From Thermoproteota archaeon (lineage in GTDB: Archaea > Thermoproteota > Thermoprotei_A > Sulfolobales > Ignisphaeraceae): a stretch of 64,000 nucleotides of DNA. The translations under genes were made by a program, and so were the position numbers. The stretch covers positions 434,001 through 498,000 of the forward strand of contig JAUQPB010000001.1 of assembly GCA_030550585.1 (NCBI GenBank), in the 5' to 3' direction. Below, piece after piece: positions 16,408 through 24,902 of the stretch; positions within the stretch are counted from its first letter, which is position 1, and the number at the start of each line of letters is the position of its first letter. The notes under the pieces are model-generated. The model searched no databases and had not been told where the DNA came from. It saw only the letters and a list, made by a program, of their open reading frames with translations.

Positions 16408-17701
16408 GTCCGAGCACCTCTACCAGATTATTCAACTCAACTTCGGTCTGGCTCCACCTCTTCAGATCTCTCACAACTGCCATGCCTTTCTCAGCCTCTT
16501 TCCTACCTATTATAACAACATAGTCGAAGCCCGTTTTAGACGCGTATTCAAGCCATCTACTCATTTTTGCTGGTGGCGAAACCTCTAGCTGAATCACAAC
16601 ACCTCTACCCCTCAACTGCTTCAATAAGACATTCAAATTGCTGTTTCTCCTAATCGACTCATCTAATAGCAGAAGTAATGCGGATTGTCTATGCAGAAGC
16701 TTCTCCAAGTCTATCCCAAGGTTTTGCAGTGCTAGCAAAGTTCTTTCAACACCTATTGCAAAGCCTGTTGAAGAGAGCTCCTCACCTCCGTAAACTGTTG
16801 TTAGATTGTCGTATCTGCCACCACCAGCTATGCTGATTGTCATACCAGGTACCTGCACCTCGAATATGATGCTAGTATAGTATGCTATGCCTCTTGCAAA
16901 ACCAGGATCTACAACAACATTGGCGCCAATCCCCTTAACCATATCTATGTATTTAGCTAGAAGCTCTATATCTTCTCTAAGCTCGTTATAAACCCCCAGC
17001 TCTGACAGCTTCGCTATAACACCATCTATGTTGTAGCCCTCTTTGTATGCATTTGCTAGAAACATTACAAGTTCGCTGTATTTGGGAAACCCCTTCGATT
17101 CAAACATCTCTGTAACATTTTGAAACATCCCCTTGTCAAGCAGATGCAGCATTCTCTCAGTTTCCTCATCTGTAAACCTAGCCATTTTTGCAATCTTTTT
17201 GAATATTGCTACATTGTTTACTTTGTAGACTCTTCTGGTGAGGCCTATCCTATGGTAGAATTCCTCTAGAAGCTCTATTAGCTCAGAATCATAGTAAATG
17301 CTGTCTCCACCCAAAATCTCTACACCAGCTTGTGTAAACTCTCTGTATCTGCCATACTGGGGCTCGTCATATCTAAACACATTAGCTACGTAGAACAGTC
17401 TTATGGGTTTTGGCCACGATCTCAGCTCTTTAAGATAAACTCTTATAACGCTTGGTGTAACCTCTGGCCTTAGAGCGACCTCTCTATCTCCCTTATCCTT
17501 GAAAACATACATAGAGTTTCTTATCTCCTCACCCGATTTCAGTGCAAACAACTTGAAATTCTCTACCGTCGGCGTCCTCACCTCTCTGTAGCCAAACAGC
17601 CTAGCAACCTCTTTGAAGTTGTCGCAAATCCATGTTATTGCATCGCTTTCAGGTGGGACATAGTCTCTAAAGCCGCGTATAGGCTCTAGCAACTCCTTCA
17701 A
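16394..17701 (-). CDS. hisS: Histidyl-tRNA synthetase
   Basis: This class II synthetase charges tRNA-His (encoded at 37399). The N-terminus EPIRGFRDYVPPES is typical. Motif 2 is VANVFRYDEPQYGRYREFTQAGVE, the histidine-specific segments are GIAYYTSIIFEV and GGGRYDNL, and motif 3 is SSTGFAIGVERT. A C-terminal anticodon-binding domain follows. It has 435 residues. The start is a TTG at 17701 that shares bases with the TGA of the upstream endonuclease-subunit gene. Its 3' end overlaps dys. Confidence 0.96.
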   Translation of the reverse strand: MKELLEPIRGFRDYVPPESDAITWICDNFKEVARLFGYREVRTPTVENFKLFALKSGEEIRNSMYVFKDKGDREVALRPEVTPSVIRVYLKELRSWPKPIRLFYVANVFRYDEPQYGRYREFTQAGVEILGGDSIYYDSELIELLEEFYHRIGLTRRVYKVNNVAIFKKIAKMARFTDEETERMLHLLDKGMFQNVTEMFESKGFPKYSELVMFLANAYKEGYNIDGVIAKLSELGVYNELREDIELLAKYIDMVKGIGANVVVDPGFARGIAYYTSIIFEVQVPGMTISIAGGGRYDNLTTVYGGEELSSTGFAIGVERTLLALQNLGIDLEKLLHRQSALLLLLDESIRRNSNLNVLLKQLRGRGVVIQLEVSPPAKMSRWLEYASKTGFDYVVIIGRKEAEKGMAVVRDLKRWSQTEVELNNLVEVLGHGAR

Positions 17702-18207
17702 ATGAATTCACCACCTCTTTCAATCTTTGGAAAAGACATTTTTGAAACCTCATAGTACGTTACATCACCATACATATCAACAACAGCTATAATTAGCTTG
17801 TATCCCTGCTTAATAGCTCTATCAACATAGTTATAGAGATCATCTACCCTGACAACAGCGTCTTCGTCAAGTACAAGAATATTTGCCTTTTCATCCACTA
17901 AAATCAGCTCGTTTTCAGAAGGCCCGGACACAACCTTTTTACCTCTCTTCAGCAGATCCATCAAGACCAGGAAAACAGAGCCTTTGAGTCTGCCTTGAAT
18001 TTTCTCTACAAACCCCTCAAAACCAATCCTATTATTGTTTTCATCTACTACATCAGCCATGCCGCTATAAACAAGGTAAAAAGCTAGAGCCGGGTCAACA
18101 AACCCCTTCTCACCAGACACAAACCTCTCTATCTTCAGATCACCAGAAGCTATCATAATCTCACCACTTCTCAGAACCTTCAACACAATTTTCTTTTTTG
18201 CAGACAT
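17698..18207 (-). CDS. tRNA-splicing endonuclease, non-catalytic (structural) subunit
   Basis: Crenarchaeal splicing endonuclease is an alpha2-beta2 enzyme that cuts bulge-helix-bulge introns. This protein matches the EndA fold: GFVDPALAFYLVYSGMADVV in the N-terminal half, and the C-terminal strand region LIIAVVDMYGDVTYYEVSKMSF, which parallels EndA. The catalytic Tyr-His-Lys set is not evident, so I call it the structural subunit. About 169 residues run from the ATG at 18207; an ATG at 18243 (12 codons upstream) lies about 35 bases after the TATA and is also possible. The three split tRNAs in this window are its natural substrates. Confidence 0.75.
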   Translation of the reverse strand: MSAKKKIVLKVLRSGEIMIASGDLKIERFVSGEKGFVDPALAFYLVYSGMADVVDENNNRIGFEGFVEKIQGRLKGSVFLVLMDLLKRGKKVVSGPSENELILVDEKANILVLDEDAVVRVDDLYNYVDRAIKQGYKLIIAVVDMYGDVTYYEVSKMSFPKIERGGEFI

Positions 18208-18267
18208 TGCTCTGCTAGCCCTTGGAAAATGGTTTGACAGCATTTAGATTGTTGTGCTTTGCAAATA

Positions 18268-18282
18268 AGGTTTAAATATGTT
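18268..18282. promoter_or_regulatory. Shared TATA region between the endonuclease subunit and mtnA
   Basis: The near-palindromic tttaaatatg at 18271-18280 can serve as a TATA box in both directions. It lies 36 bases from the divergent ATG at 18243 and 30-40 bases from the mtnA ATG at 18310, and is the only AT-rich core in the 66-base gap. Confidence 0.45.
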
Positions 18283-18309
18283 TTTTCATAGTGCTCACTT
18301 GGTGCATAT

Positions 18310-19353
18310 ATGTATCCAATAAAAATCAGAGCAATTGAGTGGACTGGAAAAAGCGTTAGATGGCTCAACACAAACCTTTTGCCCCATCAAGAGGTATACG
18401 AAGAGAGTAGCGATTATGAGAGAATAGCAAGGGCTATAGAGACCATGGAGATCAGGGGGGCTCCAGCCATAGGCGTGGCAGCGGCGTTTGCTGTTGCAGC
18501 AGCTGTTGCAAATGCCAATACAAGTAGTGTTGAGGAGCTGAGGCTTCTAGGCCTTAGAGCTGTTGAGAGACTTGGCAAAACAAGGCCTACAGCATACAAT
18601 CTCTTCTGGGCCTTAGATAGAATTAAGAGAGTGCTTCAACGAGAGTATATAGGTGTAGATGATTTGAAAAAAGCTGTTGTTGAAGAGGCTCTGAAGATAT
18701 ATAACGAGGATGTCGAAACAAATATCAGAATTGGTGAAATTGGCGAGAAGCTCATAGAAGATGGAGATACTATTCTAACACACTGCAACGCTGGCGCATT
18801 AGCAACATCAGCTTTTGGAACAGCGCTAGCAGTTATCAGGGTCGCCTGGTATAAGGGAAAGAAGATCAAGGTTATAGCGACAGAGACTAGACCTGTGCTC
18901 CAAGGTGCTCGACTCACAGTATGGGAGCTGAAAAAAGAGGGGATTCCAGTTACACTAATAACAGATAACATGGTTGGATATGTTATGTATAAGAAAATGG
19001 TGAACAAAGTTATTGTTGGAGCGGATAGAGTGCTTGGCGATGGTCATGTAATAAACAAGATTGGTACATATACCATAGCAATAGCTGCAAAAAGACATGG
19101 CATACCGTTTTACGTCGCCGCACCAACATCGACATTCGACCTAAGATCTAGGGTAGAGGATGTAAAAATCGAGGAGAGAAACCCAGATGAAGTTAGAAAG
19201 GTTCTGAACAAGGTCTACATCACGTTAGAAGATGTTGATGTGTTCAATCCCTCGTTCGACATAACACCACCTGACTTGGTTACAGGTATAATAACAGAAA
19301 AAGGTGTTGTTACACAGCCTTATGAGGAGAATATAAGGAAACTGTTCCTATAA
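18310..19353 (+). CDS. mtnA: S-methyl-5-thioribose-1-phosphate isomerase (aIF2B-related)
   Basis: This enzyme isomerises methylthioribose 1-phosphate to the ribulose form in methionine salvage. Motifs are METRGAPAIG-like (MEIRGAPAIGVAAAFAVAAAV, about residues 47-67), LTHCNAGALATSAFGTALAV (about 158-177, containing the catalytic Cys), and the Asp region VGADRVLGDGHVINKIGTY (about 237-255). It has 347 residues, full length. Related archaeal proteins act as ribose-1,5-bisphosphate isomerases, but the motif set favours MtnA. GGTG precedes the ATG. Confidence 0.9.
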   Translation: MYPIKIRAIEWTGKSVRWLNTNLLPHQEVYEESSDYERIARAIETMEIRGAPAIGVAAAFAVAAAVANANTSSVEELRLLGLRAVERLGKTRPTAYNLFWALDRIKRVLQREYIGVDDLKKAVVEEALKIYNEDVETNIRIGEIGEKLIEDGDTILTHCNAGALATSAFGTALAVIRVAWYKGKKIKVIATETRPVLQGARLTVWELKKEGIPVTLITDNMVGYVMYKKMVNKVIVGADRVLGDGHVINKIGTYTIAIAAKRHGIPFYVAAPTSTFDLRSRVEDVKIEERNPDEVRKVLNKVYITLEDVDVFNPSFDITPPDLVTGIITEKGVVTQPYEENIRKLFL

Positions 19354-19378
19354 CCGATTGCTCCATTAACTAAATCAG

Positions 19379-20131
19379 CTACCTCTTTTTAATTGCACTA
19401 ATGATTTTTATTGCCTCATCCAATTTTTCTTCAACTACAGTACCTGTAACAATTATGTCTGCCCCAGCATTTATGATGGCAAGCGCTTTTTCAGCATCTC
19501 TTATACCGCCACCAACAATAAGTATAGTGTCATCGATAGCCTTTTTGACCTTCTCAACAAAGTTTTGCGGTACAGGTTGCGGTGCTCCAGAACCAGCCTC
19601 TAAATAAACAAACTTCATTCCGAGGAACTTGGCTGCCAGAGCATAGGCTACACCTATCCCAGGTTTGTCATGTGGTATTGGACGCGCCTTTCCAACCACA
19701 CTCACAGATGCGCTCCAATTACCGACGATTATATAGCCTGTAGGTAGAACCTCTAAGCCAAGTCTTTTTATAATTGGTGCTGCTACAACATGAGCACCTA
19801 TTATATAGTAGGGGTCGTCGGAGTTAAGCAAGGATATAAACAGAATGGCATCGGCATTTCTTGCAAGACCTGCTGGACTCCCAGGGAAAAGTATGGACGG
19901 CACACCAAGCTCCTCGATAATCTCCACAACTTTTTCAACATCATCCATGTATACTTGGAGACTACCCCCAACAAGAATGGCGTCTGTACCTGCATCAACA
20001 ACTTTCTTCAACGTATTCGAAAGTTCTTTAAGATCTGTCACCTTCTCTGGGTCTATCAATGTAAAGTGGAGTTTCTGTCCTTTATCAACACTTCTCTTTA
20101 TTGTTTCGTATACTCTGCCCCTCCACTTCAC
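19379..20131 (-). CDS. Geranylgeranylglyceryl phosphate synthase
   Basis: This enzyme makes the first ether bond of archaeal lipids from geranylgeranyl diphosphate and sn-glycerol 1-phosphate, the latter supplied by EgsA at 27628. It is a TIM-barrel protein with HFTLIDPEK (about residues 22-30), DAILVGGS, ILFPGSPAGLARNADAILF (about 81-99), YLEAGSGAP (about 175-183) and a C-terminal phosphate site IVGGGIRDAEKA. At 250 residues it has the usual group II length. It is convergent with mtnA, with 25 bases between stops. Confidence 0.95.
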   Translation of the reverse strand: MKWRGRVYETIKRSVDKGQKLHFTLIDPEKVTDLKELSNTLKKVVDAGTDAILVGGSLQVYMDDVEKVVEIIEELGVPSILFPGSPAGLARNADAILFISLLNSDDPYYIIGAHVVAAPIIKRLGLEVLPTGYIIVGNWSASVSVVGKARPIPHDKPGIGVAYALAAKFLGMKFVYLEAGSGAPQPVPQNFVEKVKKAIDDTILIVGGGIRDAEKALAIINAGADIIVTGTVVEEKLDEAIKIISAIKKR

Positions 20132-20191
20132 AAATAGCCACCCAATTCATATTAGAAGCTGGATATTAAATAACTTTATTGATCTTGTACA

Positions 20192-20506
20192 TCATCCAAG
20201 TATCTTCCTCAGAGTTCTAGAAAAGCCTTGCAAAGCTATCTCCAACACAATGTCTTTTATCAAACCTCTGTCAAGTTCCAATACAACCACCTTCTGCTCT
20301 TTGTATGCTATATAGAAGCCGATAACATGGTAACACGGATACCTTCTATTGCCTTGAACAAAATGAATCAAAAAGTCGGTACAGGTGCACAGTCTGCAAG
20401 GCGATACCAGATAATCATTTTTAAGCCCTTTAAAAACGTTGATTACAACACCAGATTCTTTGTCAATTAGTGAAACAAATCTTTTGTTTCTCAACCCCTC
20501 CAACAA
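20192..20506 (-). CDS. SWIM zinc-finger protein
   Basis: This 104-residue protein has a SWIM-type pattern C-x-C-x(n)-C-x-H: CRLCTCTDFLIHFVQGNRRYPCYHVIGF at about residues 37-64. SWIM domains bind DNA or proteins, and in archaea small SWIM proteins are linked to recombination and repair paralogues. The start is uncertain. The frame continues upstream as protein-like sequence (NISRYKNYDKLL) without ATG or GTG, and two TTG codons occur at 20504-20509. It is downstream of nothing on its strand; the 146-base gap to secG holds the divergent promoters. Confidence 0.65.
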   Translation of the reverse strand: MLEGLRNKRFVSLIDKESGVVINVFKGLKNDYLVSPCRLCTCTDFLIHFVQGNRRYPCYHVIGFYIAYKEQKVVVLELDRGLIKDIVLEIALQGFSRTLRKILG

Positions 20507-20652
20507 TTTATCATAGTTCTTATACCTACTTATATTATCCTCTGTACACAGATCATCTACATTTCCTCACCTAGGACATACTAACTCTACCACTCTATAA
20601 GTTTTTAAACAGAGCACAACAATAGGGTACTGTGATAAAGAGGTTATAAACT

Positions 20653-20826
20653 GTGTCATCGAGAAGAAGAACAGGCCCTGGACTAGCAAGCTACGTAGGA
20701 TTGATTAGATTCTACGAGGAGGTCGAAGAACAAGTTAAATTGAATCCTTATCTCATTCTATTCCTGTCAATAGCAACACCAATAATTGTTATAGTTCTCA
20801 CAAAGTTTTTCCCACCGCCAATATAG
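20653..20826 (+). CDS. secG: Preprotein translocase subunit Sec61-beta (SecG)
   Basis: This 57-residue protein starts at a GTG. The cytoplasmic N-terminus SSRRRTGPGLASYVGLIRFYEE matches archaeal Sec61-beta, and the C-terminal half is a single transmembrane helix (YLILFLSIATPIIVIVLTKFF). It is the small third subunit of the SecYE translocon. Upstream sequence has AT-rich TATA-like elements (20609-20650). It is followed after 63 bases by the RNase P RNA gene on the same strand. It is easy to overlook because it is short. Confidence 0.9.
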   Translation: MSSRRRTGPGLASYVGLIRFYEEVEEQVKLNPYLILFLSIATPIIVIVLTKFFPPPI

Positions 20827-20851
20827 CAAACATCAAATACATTGTTATCAC

Positions 20852-20880
20852 AATAAAAGTATAATAGCCATATAAAAACA
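20852..20880 (+). promoter_or_regulatory. AT-rich promoter of rnpB
   Basis: Two TATA-like elements, agtataatag (20858-20867) and tataaaaa (20871-20878), precede the RNA 5' end at about 20890. The first has the correct spacing of about 25 bases. Confidence 0.5.
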
Positions 20881-20889
20881 TTTTTCTTT

Positions 20890-21211
20890 GGTTCCTGGCC
20901 CGCAGACTGCCACGGGGTCAAACCCCCGAGGAAACACCATCCTCCGCACAGCACCAGAGCCCCGCAAGGGGCTAGGGTAACACCCTAGGCTCTGGCACAG
21001 AAACGATACAGCTGCAAACCGATGAACATGAGGCGGCGAGGCTCCCTAGGTAACTAGGGGGCAGAAACCCGCTGAAGAGATTTGCAGCAGTGGTGAAACG
21101 GCCAGCCTCTGGGGAGTAAGGAAAACCCCGATGAACTGCTGTGTGAAGGGGTTGGAGCCGCTTAGCCAAATGCAGTCGAAACAGAAGATGGGTTACTGCG
21201 GGCCAGGAACC
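20890..21211 (+). ncRNA. rnpB: RNase P RNA
   Basis: A perfect 16-bp P1 helix joins the two ends (ggttcctggcccgcag at 20890-20905 with its complement at 21196-21211). Inside are the conserved RNase P elements: GAGGAAAC near the 5' side (CR-I, about 20928) and ACAGAAG plus GGGTTACTG near the 3' end (CR-V, about 21181). CAAATGCAGTCGAAACAGAAG-type sequence between them is typical of archaeal RNase P. The 322-nt length fits archaeal type A RNA. It matures the 5' ends of tRNAs. Confidence 0.93.
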
Positions 21212-21238
21212 ACAACATTCTTTTACAGATGTGGAGTC

Positions 21239-21263
21239 TGTTCTCCACAGGAACTCAAGGGGT
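21239..21263. repeat. 25-bp repeat, copy 1
   Basis: This copy is 22 of 25 bases identical to the segment at 21543-21567 in the same orientation, about 300 bases away. It lies 28 bases after the rnpB 3' end, next to a 6-bp hairpin (gtggag/ctccac at 21231-21248). The rest of the 340-base gap is AT-rich with no gene that I can support. Confidence 0.5.
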
Positions 21264-21542
21264 CGGTAATACCATATCTCAACTTAAAAACCTTGATTAT
21301 ATTGCAATGTGTTGAGAGAAGGCCCCCTATACTTCATATGCAAGGTTCCTAATTACTGCTACTTTATCTCTGTGTTTATATTCTATTAAAATATAGTTTG
21401 TATAATGAATGCTTCTCAAAATATAGATTATACAAAATATTCATGTTCTTCAAATACTTGTAGCAGTAGAGTGCGTCTTGATTTAACTCATTTTTACTTG
21501 CTGCAAAAGAAGTTTAGGGGTCTCTGGCAAGTGGGAAAACAG

Positions 21543-21567
21543 TGTTCTCTACAGGAACTGCAGGGGT
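21543..21567. repeat. 25-bp repeat, copy 2, overlapping the 3' end of tiaS
   Basis: Direct repeat of 21239-21263. In the tiaS frame (minus strand) it encodes the last residues EPLQFL and the stop codon; the other copy would encode a similar DPLEFL without the stop. This suggests a duplicated gene end or a shared processing or terminator element. Confidence 0.5.
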
Positions 21568-22964
21568 TCAATAATTTTCGCGACGTCTTTGATTTGAATT
21601 GGCGAAGCTTGTTCAAAATAGAGCTTACGCTCCTTGCCATATCTTTCAATTGGTTTAATCAAGTGTTTTTGGGCGTGTGGTGGCGGCAGATAGATCTTCT
21701 CCTCTATTTGTCTTGGAGTATCTAAGCATATGAGCTTTGGGTTTAGCTGTATAAAGCCACATTTCTCGCATTCGTATCCTTTTCCAAACCCCTTTTTCGT
21801 CATTTTGGAGCCGCATATAGGGCATCTAGGGGCTTTGCATAAGTAGGATTTTGTCTGTTTTAGTATAGAGATTTTTTCTACATGCAAAACTGTTTCATTT
21901 CCCCACTTCTTCACATGTCCCTGTATCTCCACATAGTCTCCAATATTCAAATGCCTGGCAACTCTATTCAAATGCGAGGGCTTGAAAAAAGCTAGTAAAA
22001 CCTCACCTGTAGCATCAAAAGCTTTCAGAACTATTACACCGCCTTTCATTGAATGTGGCTCAGAGGCTATAACAACTCTTGCTCTACCTGTTCTAAATGG
22101 TTTTAATTCAGAAACGTTTCTATGGACGGCATGTGCATCTGTTGCCTGATTGCTTCTAAATATTGTCCAAGCTACTACAGGTTCGCATGTCTTTATAATA
22201 TTTAAAGCCTTCTTCAGGACATCGGGGCTCTCCCCTCTAACTCCATATAGGATAGGGTCGAACCCCCTTGGTATTATCAAAGCCCTTTCCTCTTCATAGT
22301 CATAGTTGTTAAATGTTATCCCCTTTGTCATAGAATCAAACAGCTTTACACTATTCTCATCAACGCATCTTGGCGTTGCATACAGTCTCTTAGATCTATA
22401 CGTCAATAGCTCGTATGTGTAGTCGCTTTCGTTGGCACCCCACGCTACTGCTGCTAAAGCACCTACAATGCCTCGCCCGCTAAACCTCTGAGAAAATACT
22501 ATACCCAACTTCTCAAGTTTCTTTCTCAAATAGTCGTCGAGTATAACAACATCTGTAAGGGCCTTCTCATAAAACCACCTCAAACCATGTATCAAGCCGT
22601 GTGGCACTATTGCAAGTCCTGGTTCAAAATCTGGTGTAACAGAGTCGAATTCTTTAATGATCCTATCAACATATTTGTCAACGATGTTCTCTACAGTTTC
22701 TAAGACTGTGTAGCTATTCTCAAGCGTTTTCTGGTTGTCGCAAGGAATGCAGAACCTTATTGCTACTGCTCCATTGCCCCTAGTTTTCCATGGTATCGAA
22801 GGGTTTAGTCTAACTAGATTAGGGTAGTCGAGTAGGGCTATACCATCAAACTTTTCTTGCAGTTTGTTTAGAATATATGTTGCCAGATGGGTTGTGCAAC
22901 CATATTTAAGCAAGTCAAAATCGTCTAGACCTAGGTGCCAGCAACAAATATTCTCATGGTACAT
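21549..22964 (-). CDS. tiaS: tRNA(Ile2) 2-agmatinylcytidine synthetase
   Basis: TiaS attaches agmatine to C34 of the tRNA-Ile with CAT anticodon so that it reads AUA rather than AUG. The N-terminal kinase-like block HLGLDDFD and the segment ALLDYPNLVRLNPSIPWKTRGNGAVAIRF (about residues 41-69) are diagnostic. A C-terminal OB fold and a zinc ribbon (CKAPRCPICGSKMTKKG, then CEKCGF) complete the protein. It has 471 residues, full length. The agmatine source in crenarchaea is a SpeD-family arginine decarboxylase. Confidence 0.95.
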   Translation of the reverse strand: MYHENICCWHLGLDDFDLLKYGCTTHLATYILNKLQEKFDGIALLDYPNLVRLNPSIPWKTRGNGAVAIRFCIPCDNQKTLENSYTVLETVENIVDKYVDRIIKEFDSVTPDFEPGLAIVPHGLIHGLRWFYEKALTDVVILDDYLRKKLEKLGIVFSQRFSGRGIVGALAAVAWGANESDYTYELLTYRSKRLYATPRCVDENSVKLFDSMTKGITFNNYDYEEERALIIPRGFDPILYGVRGESPDVLKKALNIIKTCEPVVAWTIFRSNQATDAHAVHRNVSELKPFRTGRARVVIASEPHSMKGGVIVLKAFDATGEVLLAFFKPSHLNRVARHLNIGDYVEIQGHVKKWGNETVLHVEKISILKQTKSYLCKAPRCPICGSKMTKKGFGKGYECEKCGFIQLNPKLICLDTPRQIEEKIYLPPPHAQKHLIKPIERYGKERKLYFEQASPIQIKDVAKIIEPLQFL

Positions 22965-22982
22965 TCAATCATCGTTACACAA

Positions 22983-23240
22983 TCATCTTTCGCTACTCGA
23001 ATTGGCTTTTGTAGACACTACAATCATTGTTATAGTTGACCTCACTTTTGGAAGCTTTCTAATCTTTGATGAGACTATATCCTTTAGCTTCTCAATGCTT
23101 TCTGCTTCTATCTTTGCATAGAGATCATATATCCCATAGACTATATAAGCCTCTTTCACACCGTCTATGCTTTTTACCTGTGCCAAAACTTCATCCTCTG
23201 CGCCAACATCGGTATTTATCAGCACTAGCGCTTCTGGCAT
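22983..23240 (-). CDS. Stand-alone Lrp/AsnC effector-binding (RAM) domain
   Basis: The 85-residue protein from the ATG at 23240 consists only of a RAM domain, lacking the DNA-binding half. EALVLINTDVGAEDEVLAQVKSIDGVKEAYIVYGIYDLYAKIEAES is typical. Such domains form octamers and bind amino acids, and may modulate full-length Lrp proteins or act as sensors. It lies 18 bases upstream of tiaS on the same strand. A GTG four codons earlier (23252) is an alternative start. Confidence 0.85.
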   Translation of the reverse strand: MPEALVLINTDVGAEDEVLAQVKSIDGVKEAYIVYGIYDLYAKIEAESIEKLKDIVSSKIRKLPKVRSTITMIVVSTKANSSSER

Positions 23241-23369
23241 AACGCAAATCACAGTAGTATAAGGGTTTCATGTGTTAGGTATATAAGTTTTATGAGTATT
23301 ATGTAATACTGTGGCTTAGAAATTATTGAGAATTGGATCATGTACAGCAGATAATAATGGGTCGCATAA

Positions 23370-23948
23370 ATGGGTCAGACAATAAGGATATTCATATACT
23401 CAAAGCATGAGGATGACCCGAATCTGTGTACAGCGGAGAGGCTTGTGAGGCGCGGGCTGGCCAAAAGGATTAGAAGACTTATCGAAATACCTGAGTGCTC
23501 TATTGTGCTAAACCCTTTTGCAAACACATATATCAAGTCATCTGATAGGGTATATGTGCAAACGTGTGGCATTGTTGCAGTAGATGTTTCTTGGAAAAGA
23601 GGTGTAGACATTCTGAAAAAGATTAGAAGGGGTAACCAAAGAGCTTTGCCAATCCTGATAGCCGCTAACAGCATCAACTATGGAAAGCCCTTTAAACTAA
23701 GCACGGCAGAGGCTTTGATAGCCGCTTTAATCATAACAGGATTCGATGAGGAAGCTCTGGAAATAGCCTCGCTATTCAAATGGGGACAACACTTTATATC
23801 GCTAAACAGAGAGCGGATAGAGAAGTATTTGCAGGCTCAGTCAGATGAAGAGCTAGAACAGATGCAGCGCACGCTATTCAAAATAGATGCACCTCCAAAT
23901 ACTAGGATTCTAGATCTTCTGCACAGGTACGTGTTAGAGGTATCCTAA
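23370..23948 (+). CDS. tsr3: 18S/16S rRNA aminocarboxypropyltransferase Tsr3
   Basis: Tsr3 transfers the aminocarboxypropyl group of S-adenosylmethionine to a 16S rRNA nucleotide in late small-subunit maturation. The family's N-terminus is present (IRIFIYSKHEDDPNLCTAERLVRRG), as are the LNPFANTYIKSSDR and VAVDVSWKRG segments (about residues 69-78) and RGNQRALPILIAANSINYGKP. It has 192 residues, full length for DUF367 proteins. The invariant Cys of the eukaryotic DCSW motif is Val here (VDVSW). Confidence 0.9.
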   Translation: MGQTIRIFIYSKHEDDPNLCTAERLVRRGLAKRIRRLIEIPECSIVLNPFANTYIKSSDRVYVQTCGIVAVDVSWKRGVDILKKIRRGNQRALPILIAANSINYGKPFKLSTAEALIAALIITGFDEEALEIASLFKWGQHFISLNRERIEKYLQAQSDEELEQMQRTLFKIDAPPNTRILDLLHRYVLEVS

Positions 23949-24038
23949 ACCGCATTAAGCAACACAGCTTTCTCTCCTCAGTTGCAAACCAGGAAAAACG
24001 CTTAATACTGCACTCTAAAAGAAAGTAAGAAAGTGTAG

Positions 24039-24112
24039 GGGCCCGTCGTCTAGTCTGGTAGGACGCCGCCCTCACAAGGCGGAGGTCCGGGGTTCAAATC
24101 CCCGCGGGCCCA
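24039..24112 (+). tRNA. tRNA-Val (anticodon CAC)
   Basis: The cloverleaf is complete: acceptor GGGCCCG/CGGGCCC, loop CTCACAA within CCGCC/GGCGG, T-arm CCGGG-type, discriminator A. CCA is not encoded. There is no intron and no attached integrase sequence. Confidence 0.96.
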
Positions 24113-24202
24113 CTAAAAGCCGTGTTGACTTCTAAAATCATCTCTAATGTTATTGTGGCCTGTTCTTATATTTTTGCTATGGTATGAGTAGTATTATTAG
24201 CG

Positions 24203-24898
24203 GTGTTTGCTGTGGATATATGTGACAGGCTACATAGATACATTGCAAACTTTAAAGAAAGTTTGAAGACTCTTAAAGTAATTGGCTCTGGTGCTGAAAA
24301 GTTGTTGGATAATGCTATGAGGTATTATAACGATGCTAGATACTATTTTGAGAAAGGCGATTGTGTAACAGGTCTTGTGGCAATATCTTATGCTGAGGGT
24401 ATTCTAGATGCCTTGAGAGAGCTCGGGTTTATTGAATGGCTGTGGACTAAGGCTAAGGAGACGAAGGTTTTGGCTGCAGGCTCTTTCGATATTATTCATC
24501 CTGGCCATATAGAGTTTCTCAAATGGGCTTCTACACTTGGCGATAAGCTCTATGTTGTTATCTCAAGAGACTCTAACTACAAAAGGGCTAGGGGATATGA
24601 TCCAATATTTGCTGATGTTGATAGGGCTTTCATTGTCAATTCTATTCGCTATGTCTACAAAGCTTTTATCGGTTCTGAAGACGATTTCCTAAAGCCTGTT
24701 GAGGATGTCAAACCTGATTTAATTGCCTTGGGACCAGACCAAATAGATGTTAACTATCTGGAGAGGCTATTGAAAGACAGGGGGCTGAACCCTAAAATCG
24801 TTAAACTTGATGGTAGAGTGAGAGGATTCTCTTCTTCCAATGTGAAGGATAAGGTATGTAGAGTGTGGTGCAAAGAGGTGTCCAAAAATAGTGTTTAG
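24203..24898 (+). CDS. ribL: FAD synthetase (RibL-type) fused to an N-terminal DUF357 domain
   Basis: The N-terminal 90 residues form a helical DUF357 domain (ANFKESLKTLKVIGSGAEKL, YYFEKGDCVTGLVAISYAEG). The C-terminal part is a cytidylyltransferase-like domain with the HxGH motif in AAGSFDIIHPGHIEFL (about residues 92-107) and an SSSNVK tail in place of ISSTxI. Archaeal RibL adenylylates FMN to FAD, and this fused arrangement is common in archaea. Other members are glycerol-phosphate cytidylyltransferases, so substrate assignment is tentative. GTG start. Confidence 0.8.
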   Translation: MFAVDICDRLHRYIANFKESLKTLKVIGSGAEKLLDNAMRYYNDARYYFEKGDCVTGLVAISYAEGILDALRELGFIEWLWTKAKETKVLAAGSFDIIHPGHIEFLKWASTLGDKLYVVISRDSNYKRARGYDPIFADVDRAFIVNSIRYVYKAFIGSEDDFLKPVEDVKPDLIALGPDQIDVNYLERLLKDRGLNPKIVKLDGRVRGFSSSNVKDKVCRVWCKEVSKNSV

Positions 24899-24902
24899 CT
24901 TT

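Noticed and set aside
21239-21567. CRISPR array remnant
   Set aside because: Only two copies exist, with about 280 bases between them and none of the regular spacing of an array; one copy lies in a coding region.
24039-24112. tRNA-Val(CAC) as the second attachment copy of the lost element
   Set aside because: It is a complete tRNA with its own anticodon, not a 3'-half duplicate, and has no integrase sequence beside it. Its similarity to tRNA-Val(GAC) is normal for isoacceptors.
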